Assembly (NCBI GenBank): GCA_004558025.1
Contig: SFEG01000008.1
Coordinates: 14,493-78,492 of the forward strand
Direction of reading: 5' to 3'
DNA: 64,000 bases
Source of the DNA: Clostridiales bacterium
GTDB taxonomy: Bacteria > Bacillota > Clostridia > Oscillospirales > Oscillospiraceae
The notes beneath the pieces were generated by a model. It saw nothing but the letters and a program-made list of their open reading frames with translations, was not told the origin of the DNA and did no database searches. Positions 15,535-23,975 of this stretch are shown piece by piece; position 1 is the stretch's first letter, and each line of letters begins with the position of its first letter. The position numbers and the translations under genes were made by a program.

Positions 15535-16839
15535 ATGCTGATGACTGATGTTATCGTAAAAAAGCGCGAGGGCGAAAAGCTCAGCGCCGAGGAGATAAAG
15601 TTCGTCGTGGACGGCTACACGGGAGGCGAGATACCCGACTATCAGATGTCGGCGCTCCTGATGGCTATCCTGCTGCGCGGCATGGACAGGGAGGAAACGC
15701 TTCAGCTTACCATGGCGATGCGCGATTCGGGCGAAACGCTTGACTTAAGCGCCATAAAGGGCGTCAAGGCCGATAAGCACTCGACCGGCGGAGTCGGCGA
15801 CAAGACCTCGCTCATACTCTGCCCCATGGTAGCCGCGCAGGGCGTGAAGATCGCAAAGATGTCCGGCCGCGGCCTCGGCCATACGGGCGGCACGATAGAC
15901 AAGCTTGAAAGCTTCCCCGGCTTCAACACGGGTATTTCCGAGGAAAAGTTCATTGAAAATGTCAATAAATTCGGCATCGCCATCGCGGGGCAGACGGCCG
16001 ATCTCGACCCGGCGGATAAAAAAATGTACGCTCTGCGCGATGTTACCGGCACCGTGCCGAGCATACCGCTCATCGTAAGCTCCATCATGAGCAAGAAGCT
16101 TGCCGCGGGCGCGGACGTCATAGTCCTAGACGTAAAATCCGGCAGCGGCTCGTTTATGAAAACCGCGGAGGATGCGCGCGAGCTTGCGGAAAACCTTACG
16201 GCTGTCGGCAAGCTTGCCGGAAAAAAGACCGTAGCTGTCATAACGGATATGGACGAGCCTTTGGGCAACGCCATAGGCAACGCGCTCGAGGTCAAGGAGG
16301 CCATCGAGGTGCTGCGCGGCGAAAAGCAGGGCGAGCTGCTCGAGCTTTGCCTTACGCTGGGCGCATGCATACTCACCGAGGCCGGCATTGCCGAAAATGA
16401 CGATGCCGCGCGCAAGATGCTCGAAAAGGGCATTGAGGACGGATCGGCGCTCGAAAAGCTTGCGGAGCTCGTCGAAGGTCAGGAGGGCGACAGACGCGCC
16501 GTGTTCGATACCTCGCTCCTGCCGCAGGCACCGGTTCAATTTGAAGCAGTGTGCGACCGCACGGGCTATGTAAAGCACATCTGTGCAGATGAGGTAGGCC
16601 TTGTGTCGATGCATCTCGGCGGCGGAAGAGCCACCAAGGAGAGCGTAATTGACCTCTCCGTCGGCCTTATCCTTAAAAAGAAGGTAGGCGACAGGGTGGA
16701 GGCCGGAGAGAGCCTCGGCACGATCCACGCGCAGAGTCTCGAGGAGGCAAAGAAGGCTGCCGAAATGCTGAACTCCTGCTACACCGTCGTTCCCGATCCG
16801 GTCGAAAAACCGGCCTTTATAAAGGGAATAGTAAGATAA
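15535..16839 (+). CDS. pdp: Pyrimidine-nucleoside (thymidine) phosphorylase
   Basis: A 434-residue enzyme that splits uridine, thymidine or deoxyuridine with phosphate into base and (deoxy)ribose-1-phosphate. The KADKHSTGGVGDKTSLIL phosphate-binding motif near residue 82, the SGRGLGHTGGTIDKLES signature near 110, and the C-terminal hammerhead domain (MHLGGGRATKESVIDLSVGL) are all present. ATG 15535 has GGAGG 8 bases upstream; the earlier in-frame ATG at 15520 overlaps that site. A palindromic repeat 12 bases after the stop probably serves as terminator. Confidence 0.95.
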   Translation: MLMTDVIVKKREGEKLSAEEIKFVVDGYTGGEIPDYQMSALLMAILLRGMDREETLQLTMAMRDSGETLDLSAIKGVKADKHSTGGVGDKTSLILCPMVAAQGVKIAKMSGRGLGHTGGTIDKLESFPGFNTGISEEKFIENVNKFGIAIAGQTADLDPADKKMYALRDVTGTVPSIPLIVSSIMSKKLAAGADVIVLDVKSGSGSFMKTAEDARELAENLTAVGKLAGKKTVAVITDMDEPLGNAIGNALEVKEAIEVLRGEKQGELLELCLTLGACILTEAGIAENDDAARKMLEKGIEDGSALEKLAELVEGQEGDRRAVFDTSLLPQAPVQFEAVCDRTGYVKHICADEVGLVSMHLGGGRATKESVIDLSVGLILKKKVGDRVEAGESLGTIHAQSLEEAKKAAEMLNSCYTVVPDPVEKPAFIKGIVR

Positions 16840-16850
16840 ACAAAATAAAT

Positions 16851-17204
16851 AAAAGGACAGTCGGTCGACTGTCCTTTCAGTATGTCGAAAAACTATGCTG
16901 CTGAGGAAAAACGAAGGCGCAGCAGGGGAGCGCGAGGGGTAGCGAAGCGGCGGCGCGGGAGTGAATGACATGCCGGGGGCATGTCAGAGCCGCGCCGTGA
17001 CCGAGCCGCAGCGAGAAAAAGGCCCCGCTCGTGATTAGATTAATAGCCATCAAAAAAGTCTGATCCATCAGACTTTTTGACGAGCGCAGCGAGATTTTTC
17101 GTGAAAATTTATTTTCACAAAAAATGTGGCGTTTTTTGAAGCGTGCAAAAAAGTCCCGGACTTTTTTGACACGCTGAAAGGACAGTCGGTCGACTGTCCT
17201 TTTT
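16851..17204. mobile_element. 354-bp non-coding element with 30-bp terminal inverted repeats (MITE-like)
   Basis: The ends are inverted copies of a 30-base sequence differing only at the centre; each end contains the palindrome AAAGGACAGTCG..CGACTGTCCTTT (16852-16877 and 17177-17202). The interior is a string of further palindromes: TGACATGCC/GGCATGTCA (16966-16986), an AAAAAGTCTGAT/ATCAGACTTTTT hairpin near 17053-17080, GTGAAAAT/ATTTTCAC near 17101-17119, and a GTGcAAAAAAGTC/GACTTTTTTGaCAC hairpin near 17140-17174. No open reading frame of substance. Read as a miniature element or REP-type mosaic that also supplies terminators to pdp and to the minus-strand gene at 17203. No target-site duplication was found. 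Confidence 0.6.
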
Positions 17205-17514
17205 AACTTGCAATCGCAATTAATACCGAGGCTAAAACTATCAGAAGCGAAAAGCCTATCTCGCCGGCCCAGACAATACGAAGCTGATCTTCGGATATGA
17301 CCATGCCGTAGCTTTTGGGCTTTTCCTGCGGCGCGGGAGCGGGCTCGTCTGCTTGCTCCTCCGTTTCCTCGAGCTCGTCGAGAATGTCCTCGGCGGCTTC
17401 ATCGTCGGGAACAGGAGCATCTTCGTCGACTATCGGTTCGGCTTTATTCTCATCGCGGCGGAGCTTCGGGATGTTCACCTTCGGTATTTTGATTTCGGGT
17501 ATCTTGAATTTCAT
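17203..17514 (-). CDS. Small acidic single-pass membrane protein
   Basis: A 103-residue protein. The N terminus is a basic KIPEIKIPKVNIPKLRR repeat, residues 22-70 are a strongly acidic and proline-rich stretch, and the C terminus (about 83-102) is one membrane helix. The stop codon abuts the inverted-repeat element, whose right end may terminate its transcript. The arrangement fits a C-tail-anchored cytoplasmic protein. It sits downstream of the EF-G-like gene but behind a strong terminator, so it needs its own promoter. Family unknown. Confidence 0.65.
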   Translation of the reverse strand: MKFKIPEIKIPKVNIPKLRRDENKAEPIVDEDAPVPDDEAAEDILDELEETEEQADEPAPAPQEKPKSYGMVISEDQLRIVWAGEIGFSLLIVLASVLIAIAS

Positions 17515-17524
17515 AGCGTTACCT

Positions 17525-17554
17525 GAAAAACGGCGGGCGTTAAAGCCCGCCGTT
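17525..17554 (-). terminator. Terminator after the EF-G-like gene
   Basis: On the minus strand AACGGCGGGC and GCCCGCCGTT (17554-17529) form a 10-bp stem followed by a T run at 17530-17526. Confidence 0.9.
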
Positions 17555-17565
17555 CGGATTTTATA

Positions 17566-19569
17566 TTACTCGGCCTCGGCCAGTGCCTTAGCCTCTTCGA
17601 TGACCTTCTGCTGAACGTTGCCGGGAGCTTCCTCGTAGCGGATGAACTTGCAGGTGAACGAACCGCGGCCCTGAGTCATGGAGCGCAGGTCGATGGTGTA
17701 AGAGCTCATCTCTGCCATGGGAACTTCAGCCTCAACGGTCTGCATGCCGTCCTCTGCGTTCATGCCGAGAACGGTACCGCGGCGCTTGGAGGAGATATCG
17801 GACATGATATCGCCGAGGTTCGCGTCGGGGATGGTGACCTGCAGAAGGCCGATAGGCTCGAGGATGGTGGGCTTTGCCTTGGGGATGCCGTCCTGATATG
17901 CAAGACGTGCGGCGGTCTGGAACGCCATATCGTTCGAGTCGACGGGGTGGTAGGAGCCGTCGTACAGAGTGGCCTTCAGGCCGACCAGCGGGTAGCCTGC
18001 GAGCACGCCCTTCTGAACTGCGTTGCGCAGGCCCTTTTCGACGGAGGGGAAGAAGTTCTTGGGAACGGAGCCGCCGAAGACTTCCTCTGCGAAGATCATC
18101 TCATCCTGCTCATCCTGCGGCTCGAAGCGGATCCAGACGTCACCGAACTGGCCGGAACCGCCGGACTGCTTCTTGTGACGGCCGTGAGCCTCGACCTTGC
18201 CCTTGATCTTCTCGCGGTATGCAACGCGGGCGGGCTTGAGCTCGGTCTCAACGCCGAAGCGGCTCTTGAGCTTTGCGCACAGAACGTCAACCTGAATGTC
18301 GCCCGCGCCGGAGATGACCATCTGATGGGTCTCTGCGTTGTTGACGAGGGTGAAGGAGACGTCTTCTTCGTTAAGTCTTGCAAGACCGCCGGCGACCTTG
18401 TCGTCCTGCCCCTTGGTCTTGGGGGAGATAGCCATGGAGTAGCAGGGATCGGGCATCTCAAGTGCCGGGAGCTCGACTTCGTTCTTGGGATCGCAGACGG
18501 TATCGCCGGTCTTCCACTCCATCTTGCCGACGGCGACGATATCGCCGCAGCAGGCTTCCTTGACCTCGGTGGTCTTCTTGCCGCAGATGGTGTAAAGTCT
18601 GCCGAGCTTGTCGGTGCTGGAGGTACGGACGTTGCGCAGCGAGAGGTCGGCAGTAATCTTGCCGGAGACGACCTTTACGAAGCTGTATTTGCCGAACTGA
18701 TCGGAAACGGTCTTGAAAACGAAGCCGCAAACGGGCTCGGCGGACTTATCCTCGGGAGCGGGGACATAGTCGCAGACGGCCTGGAGAACAGCCTCGGTGC
18801 CGACGTTGGACATTGCCGCGCCGCAGACGACGGGAACTACGCTGCGCTCTGCAAGGCCTGCCTTGAGGCCGATGACGATCTCATCATCGGTAAGCTCCAT
18901 GGTGTCGAGGAACTTCTCCATGAGCTCTTCGGTAACGGCTGCCGCTTCCATAAGCTCCATGCGCATCTCTTCGACCTTGTCCGCATCCGCTGCGGGAACC
19001 GCGACCTTTGCGGTCTTGCCGCCCTTGGTCTGATAAGCGGTGTTATGTACGAGGTCGATAACGCCGGTGCCGTCGGACATGGGGATCATGACCGGGCAGA
19101 TGGCTGCGCCGTATTTTTCCTTGAGTGCGGACAGGACTGCGTAGTAGTCGCCGTGCTCTTCATCGATCTTGGAGATGTAGAACATTGCGGGAACGCCTGC
19201 TGCCTTGAGATATTTCCAGCTTCTCTCCGCGCCGACGGTGATGCCGTCCTTGGCAGAGCAGAAGATGATGCCGGTCTCAACAACGCGGATAGCGGCGAGA
19301 ACGTCGCCGACGAAGTCGAAATAGCCGGGGCAGTCAAGAACGTTGATCTTGCAGCCGCCGAAGTTTACGGGGGCGACGGAGGTCGCGATGGTGATCTGGC
19401 GCTTGATCTCTTCAGCGTCATAGTCGCAGACGGTGCTTCCGTCGGTGACCTTGCCCATACGGTCGACAGCGCCGGTCGTGAACAGCATGCTCTCAGCAAG
19501 GCTGGTCTTACCGCTGTTGCCGTGACCCATGAAGCAGATGTTGCGAATGTTTTTGGTTTCGTAGCTCAT
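17566..19569 (-). CDS. Elongation factor G-like GTPase
   Basis: A 667-residue translational GTPase of the EF-G-like branch. The P-loop reads GHGNSGKTS (residues 15-23) instead of the AHVDAGKTT of true EF-G. G3 is DCPGYFDF and G4 is the variant SKID rather than NKxD. Domain II, III, IV (KKQSGGSGQFGDVWIRFEP) and V (DISSKRRGTVLGM) follow in EF-G order, though it is some 25 residues shorter than FusA. Such paralogues exist in many Clostridia and Actinobacteria and are not the essential translocase; their role is poorly known. GAGGAAGCAACAC precedes the ATG. Monocistronic. Confidence 0.93.
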   Translation of the reverse strand: MSYETKNIRNICFMGHGNSGKTSLAESMLFTTGAVDRMGKVTDGSTVCDYDAEEIKRQITIATSVAPVNFGGCKINVLDCPGYFDFVGDVLAAIRVVETGIIFCSAKDGITVGAERSWKYLKAAGVPAMFYISKIDEEHGDYYAVLSALKEKYGAAICPVMIPMSDGTGVIDLVHNTAYQTKGGKTAKVAVPAADADKVEEMRMELMEAAAVTEELMEKFLDTMELTDDEIVIGLKAGLAERSVVPVVCGAAMSNVGTEAVLQAVCDYVPAPEDKSAEPVCGFVFKTVSDQFGKYSFVKVVSGKITADLSLRNVRTSSTDKLGRLYTICGKKTTEVKEACCGDIVAVGKMEWKTGDTVCDPKNEVELPALEMPDPCYSMAISPKTKGQDDKVAGGLARLNEEDVSFTLVNNAETHQMVISGAGDIQVDVLCAKLKSRFGVETELKPARVAYREKIKGKVEAHGRHKKQSGGSGQFGDVWIRFEPQDEQDEMIFAEEVFGGSVPKNFFPSVEKGLRNAVQKGVLAGYPLVGLKATLYDGSYHPVDSNDMAFQTAARLAYQDGIPKAKPTILEPIGLLQVTIPDANLGDIMSDISSKRRGTVLGMNAEDGMQTVEAEVPMAEMSSYTIDLRSMTQGRGSFTCKFIRYEEAPGNVQQKVIEEAKALAEAE

Positions 19570-19668
19570 GTGTTGCTTCCTCTCTTGAAAGATATATTAA
19601 AAATTTAATTTCGTATAAAACGCAATCGATTTATTATACACTATTGTATATTTAATGGCAACATTTTT

Positions 19669-22140
19669 TTAAGGGGTACGTATCGTGGTGCTCAGAATGA
19701 CGGTTATGAGCAGCCATGCGAGCAGATAGCTCAGCGCCGCCACGACGCCGGGCAGCGCCTTAAGGCTTATGATGAACATGACGATCATGCCGATAACGGC
19801 GCTCATTACGCTGAGCATGACGCTGAGGCGTATGCGGCCGAAAAGCGCCTTGCCGTGGTCGGCCAGACTCACGAGCGGTGCGAGCCCCTCGCGCGATAAA
19901 AGCGCTGAGGGCTTACTGCCCTCAGAGGGCTCCGCGCCGGATATGGCATAGCGCTCCGAGTACGGCGGGAAGTCGAAGCCGTCGGTCGGCATGTCGAACT
20001 TTACAGACAGCATCGAGGGCGTGATGTTGAAGTCGCGCACGGCGAATATCGCGTGCCTGTCCGAGCCGACGAGCTCTGCCAAGGCGCTCCTGACTGCGTC
20101 AGAGGCCGTGTATTCCATCTCGAATACGCCGCAGATAACGCCCGCCACGGCAACGTATACGCCGTTATTGAGAACATATTTGTCCGGCAGCACTACGCCC
20201 ATAAGACGCATGAACGCGGCATTTCCGCAGTAAACCGACTCGCCGTCGACCATTGCGGTGAGGCCTCCGCTTTCGTGCACCGAGAAAGCCTCGACGGTCA
20301 TAAGGCTTCCGCCTGCCTTGCGCATGAGCTCGTTGAACGGATGTACCATTGCGCTGCCCGAGGCAGAGATGATGCTTCCGGCAAAGGATATTATCCTTTC
20401 CGGCTGCATACCGGCGAAAACGCGCGTTCTGCTTATCTTGACGCAGCCTTTCGGGAACAGATCGGAATCTGTTATTATAAGATGCTTTGCCTTGCCGATA
20501 TCGTAAAGCCCCGACCAGCCGGCTATCGTCGAGCCTCTGCGGATGAGGCTTTTTATCGAGATGAAAAACGGCAGGGGGAAGGTTATGAGCATCGCTATGG
20601 GCGCGGCGCACACGAATATGCCTGAGAGGATGTGCGCAAAGGAAGAGAAGCTTTTGCTTATAACGGCGGCGATAATGCTCAAAACCAGAGCTGCCGCGGT
20701 GAGATACGGCGCGAGCACACCGAAAACGGACTCGTCCGGGCCGTCCTCCTCGGTGCGGCGGACCATACCGTCTACCGGCCTGCTGCCCTTGACAAGGGTA
20801 ATATCCCCGCCCGAAAGCTCGGACTCGGCAGTCAGAACGTACGGGCGCTTTGCCGCGGCGGCGGTGTTGAATATGACTCTGTTGCTTCGTGCGTTCATGA
20901 TGCAGCCGAGCAGTGTGAACGCTATCGTCAGCGAAGGAATAACGCAGAACGGCACGACCTTTTCGCCGACGTTTGCCGCGGACAGAAATGCGTCTATCAT
21001 GCACAGCAGACACGATACGACGATAAGCGCGCTTGCGTGCAGCTTGAGCTTGACTATGCTCATTATGCCGGTCGTTATGATATCAAGGCCGCAGATCATG
21101 ACGGCGATCATCATGATAAGGCACACAGCGCTCTTAACGCCCGCGTCAAACAGCGCACCGGGCACGGGCAGACCGTAGGATATGTACATCATGACAGCGC
21201 ACAGAACGAAGGCTATACGAGCTCTCAGCCTCAGACCGGCGATGTGCTTGTCGTAAAATTTCGCGGCCTTGTCCGGAGGCATCTCCTCGCCGAGATCCTC
21301 GGCTTCATAGCTCGTTTCGCCGAGCGTGACCTGGCTCTGCTTTATTTTCATCGCGATAAACGCCAGTGCGGTGATGACCGGCACGGCGACGGATTCGCGG
21401 AATGACTTCGGCTCTCTGCGCGCCTTTTCCTTTTTCGGTATCTCGGGTTCTATAACGGTGTAGTCGGCGTCGGCAGCGTATTTATCCTCGGGATTTTCCT
21501 CTATGCCGGAGCCCTCGTAAAGATCGGGCTCGGGCTCGTTTTCGGGGGGCTCGTCAAAACGTACCCTCGTCTGCTCGGACTCGGACTTCGGCTCCGACGG
21601 CTCGGAGGGAGATGAGAGATGCTCTTCGCGCAGCTTTGTCGGCTCGGGCTCTTCGACCGGAGCGGGCTCGGGCTCGATCACACGCCCGGCCGGAGCATCT
21701 TCGTGCCGGAACTCGGCGATTATGCGGTCAACCTCGTCGAGCACATCGTCGGCTACCGCTGTTTCGGCAGGGAAGGTGGAAGTTTCAGCTTCCTTCGCGG
21801 GAGCGGCGGGACGTATGCTGTCCTCGGAATAGAACTCGCGGCGGACTGCCTGCGCATCGAGCTTTGAGGTGCTTTCGGAAATGCTGTCTTCCGACTCAAA
21901 TTCCGCGGCTATTTCCTCGGGGTCGAAGTCATATTCATCCTGCGCGGGTTCGGCCTTGACGCCGTCGTTTATAACGGCGGAGAACACCTCGTCGAGTGCC
22001 TTCGCTGCGTCCTTTATCGGCTCTGCCGGCTCAAAGACGGGCTTTTCGGATACGGGCTCCTCGTCGAGTGCGCCGAACTCGCTCAATATACTGTCAAGAT
22101 CAAAGCTGAGATCGACAGAGTTTTTATAATTTGGATTCAT
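19669..22140 (-). CDS. Pseudo-P-type ATPase with long acidic N-terminal region
   Basis: An 823-residue membrane protein. Residues 1-245 are disordered-looking, very rich in Glu, Pro and Ser. Eight or so membrane helices lie between about 305 and 530 and at the C terminus (about 775-820). Between them the fold of a P-type ATPase is recognisable: CAAPIAM (511-517) where P1B pumps have CPC, a nucleotide-domain HP (600-601) and VDGESVYCGN (631-640). But TDSDLFPKG (557-565) stands where DKTGTLT should be, and the VLTGD/GDGxND hinge is lost. It cannot form the normal phosphoenzyme. Cotranscribed with rlmB, 13 bases downstream of it. Function unknown. Confidence 0.78.
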   Translation of the reverse strand: MNPNYKNSVDLSFDLDSILSEFGALDEEPVSEKPVFEPAEPIKDAAKALDEVFSAVINDGVKAEPAQDEYDFDPEEIAAEFESEDSISESTSKLDAQAVRREFYSEDSIRPAAPAKEAETSTFPAETAVADDVLDEVDRIIAEFRHEDAPAGRVIEPEPAPVEEPEPTKLREEHLSSPSEPSEPKSESEQTRVRFDEPPENEPEPDLYEGSGIEENPEDKYAADADYTVIEPEIPKKEKARREPKSFRESVAVPVITALAFIAMKIKQSQVTLGETSYEAEDLGEEMPPDKAAKFYDKHIAGLRLRARIAFVLCAVMMYISYGLPVPGALFDAGVKSAVCLIMMIAVMICGLDIITTGIMSIVKLKLHASALIVVSCLLCMIDAFLSAANVGEKVVPFCVIPSLTIAFTLLGCIMNARSNRVIFNTAAAAKRPYVLTAESELSGGDITLVKGSRPVDGMVRRTEEDGPDESVFGVLAPYLTAAALVLSIIAAVISKSFSSFAHILSGIFVCAAPIAMLITFPLPFFISIKSLIRRGSTIAGWSGLYDIGKAKHLIITDSDLFPKGCVKISRTRVFAGMQPERIISFAGSIISASGSAMVHPFNELMRKAGGSLMTVEAFSVHESGGLTAMVDGESVYCGNAAFMRLMGVVLPDKYVLNNGVYVAVAGVICGVFEMEYTASDAVRSALAELVGSDRHAIFAVRDFNITPSMLSVKFDMPTDGFDFPPYSERYAISGAEPSEGSKPSALLSREGLAPLVSLADHGKALFGRIRLSVMLSVMSAVIGMIVMFIISLKALPGVVAALSYLLAWLLITVILSTTIRTP

Positions 22141-22153
22141 AAATTACCCTCGG

Positions 22154-22918
22154 TCAGCCTCTGCGCTGGCGCAGTACTTCGTACATGATTATTGATGCGG
22201 CGGCGGAAGCGTTCAGGGAGTTTATCTTTCCCGCCATGGGGATGCTCACGATGAAATCGCAGCTTTCGCGCACGAGCCTTCCCATACCGTCGCCCTCGGA
22301 GCCGATGACAATAGCGCAGGAACCGGAAAAGTCTGTTTTCCAAAGCTCGCTGCTGCCCCCGGCTGCCGCGCCGTAGACCCAAACGCCCTCTTCCTTCAGC
22401 TCCTTGAGCACCGACGGAATGTTCGGAACGCGGGCTATCTTCATATGCTCGGCAGCGCCTGCCGAGGCCTTGCCGACGATGGCTGTAAGCCCCGCGCTGC
22501 GGCGCTTGGGGATTATGACTCCGTGTGCCCCGGCGCACTCGGCGCTGCGGATGATCGCACCGAGGTTTCGCGGATCGCTCACCTCGTCGCAGACGATGAT
22601 AAACGGCTGCTCATCGCGCTCTCCGGCAAGAGCGAGAATGTCGGACACCTCGCAGTATTCGTTCACGCCGACGAGCGCGACGACACCCTGATGCGCCTTC
22701 GTCACCGACATATTGTCGAGCTTGCGGCGGTCGGCATCGACAACGACTATCCCCGCCTCGCGCGCCTTGGACGCGATATGGCCGAGCGTTTTGTCCGTCT
22801 CGCCCTTGGCAATGAATATCTTATCTATGCTGCGGCCTACGCGCAGAGCTTCGATAACGGCATTTCTGCCCTCGATTATATCGTTTTTGATCTCAAAATT
22901 ATTTTCTCTATTTTGCAT
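22154..22918 (-). CDS. rlmB: 23S rRNA (guanosine-2'-O-)-methyltransferase RlmB, TrmH family
   Basis: A 254-residue SPOUT methyltransferase. The N-terminal substrate-binding domain starts EGRNAVIEALRVGRSIDKIFIA. The knotted SAM domain holds the three TrmH motifs: SDPRNLGAIIRSAECAGAHGVI (motif 1), IVIGSEGDGM (motif 2) and IPMAGKINSLNASAAASIIMYE (motif 3). ATG 22918 is chosen over 22963 because a GGTGAA site precedes it and the family begins near there. It leads a two-gene unit with the pseudo-P-type ATPase. Confidence 0.92.
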   Translation of the reverse strand: MQNRENNFEIKNDIIEGRNAVIEALRVGRSIDKIFIAKGETDKTLGHIASKAREAGIVVVDADRRKLDNMSVTKAHQGVVALVGVNEYCEVSDILALAGERDEQPFIIVCDEVSDPRNLGAIIRSAECAGAHGVIIPKRRSAGLTAIVGKASAGAAEHMKIARVPNIPSVLKELKEEGVWVYGAAAGGSSELWKTDFSGSCAIVIGSEGDGMGRLVRESCDFIVSIPMAGKINSLNASAAASIIMYEVLRQRRG

Positions 22919-23108
22919 GTTTTCACCTGTGCTCACATTTGCAGATAATAATACAAAATACATTCTAACATATCCTTGCAGAAGTTTAAAGGAAAAAGTT
23001 TTTCCTGCGACAATTTTTTTGTGGACATTATAACGATTTGGATGTAAGATGCAAGATAGTATACTATAGATTACTGTATCTATCTATATCCTGCGAAAGG
23101 AAAGCAAT

Positions 23109-23954
23109 ATGAAAAAACTCAACAAAAAGATCGACATGTTCTGCTACAGGCATCCGAGATTCGGTATACCGAACCTCATGCTGTACATTGTCGTTGTAAG
23201 CCTTGCCGTTTGGCTTCTGAGCATTATGGACAGCAGCAAAACGCTTTTGAGCTACTTTGCGTTTTCGCCCGAGCTTATATTAAAAGGACAGGTCTGGCGG
23301 CTTATAACGTTCATGTTCATACCGCAGGATCTGAGCATGTGGGCACTGCTGTTTTTCTATTTTTATTACTGGATCGGCAGCACGCTCGAACGCGAGTGGG
23401 GCACGGCGAGATTTAATATCTTCATCTTCTCCGGCGTTATACTGACCATCATCTACGGCATGGTGATATATTTCATCACCGGGCAGTCGGCTTCCATCGG
23501 AACATATTATATCTATCTGTCGATGTTCTTCTCGTTCGCTACGCTTTATCCGGACACGCAGGTGCTGTTCATGTTCATAATCCCCGTGAAGATCAAATGG
23601 CTTGCGTATATAAACGCGGCGTTTTTCGTGTTTGAGATGCTCGCGACGAAATTCCCGTTCAATCTTCTGCCGCTGATAGCGATGCTCAACTACCTTATTT
23701 TCTTCGGCTCGGATCTCATTTCGTCGATTTCATCCGGCGCAACGCGCTACCGCAAGACCACGGTCAACTTCAACCGCGAAAAGCAGAAGATTAAATACGA
23801 GCAGCGCCAGAAGGATTATAACTACAAGTGCTGCGTCTGCGGCAGAACGGATAAGGATTTCCCGAATCTCGAGTTCCGCTACTGCTCAAAGTGCGCAGGT
23901 TATCACTGCTTTTGCCAGGATCATATAAACAACCACGTTCATTTCACGGAATAA
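23109..23954 (+). CDS. Rhomboid-like membrane protein with C-terminal zinc-binding domain, catalytic serine absent
   Basis: A 281-residue protein with six membrane helices in rhomboid order; the loop after helix 1 (KGQVWRLITFMFIP) is the rhomboid WR motif. Where active rhomboids have GASG, this one has GQSASIGTYY, and no catalytic histidine is evident in the last helix, so it is probably a pseudoprotease. The C terminus (about 230-281) is a treble-clef-like zinc module: CCVCGRTDKD, YCSKCAGYHCFCQDH, with histidines. AAAGGAAAGC stands before the ATG. The next gene follows after 21 bases and is probably cotranscribed. Confidence 0.82.
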   Translation: MKKLNKKIDMFCYRHPRFGIPNLMLYIVVVSLAVWLLSIMDSSKTLLSYFAFSPELILKGQVWRLITFMFIPQDLSMWALLFFYFYYWIGSTLEREWGTARFNIFIFSGVILTIIYGMVIYFITGQSASIGTYYIYLSMFFSFATLYPDTQVLFMFIIPVKIKWLAYINAAFFVFEMLATKFPFNLLPLIAMLNYLIFFGSDLISSISSGATRYRKTTVNFNREKQKIKYEQRQKDYNYKCCVCGRTDKDFPNLEFRYCSKCAGYHCFCQDHINNHVHFTE

Positions 23955-23975
23955 GCATACAGGGTGGATAAGAAT

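Noticed and set aside
16851..17204. Insertion sequence
   Set aside because: Inverted repeats are present but there is no transposase frame and no target duplication was found; kept only as a MITE-like element.
17947..19608. A 553-codon plus-strand frame opposite the EF-G-like gene
   Set aside because: It is the antisense of a strongly coding, GC-rich gene with clear GTPase motifs; no family pattern or ribosome binding site is seen in it.
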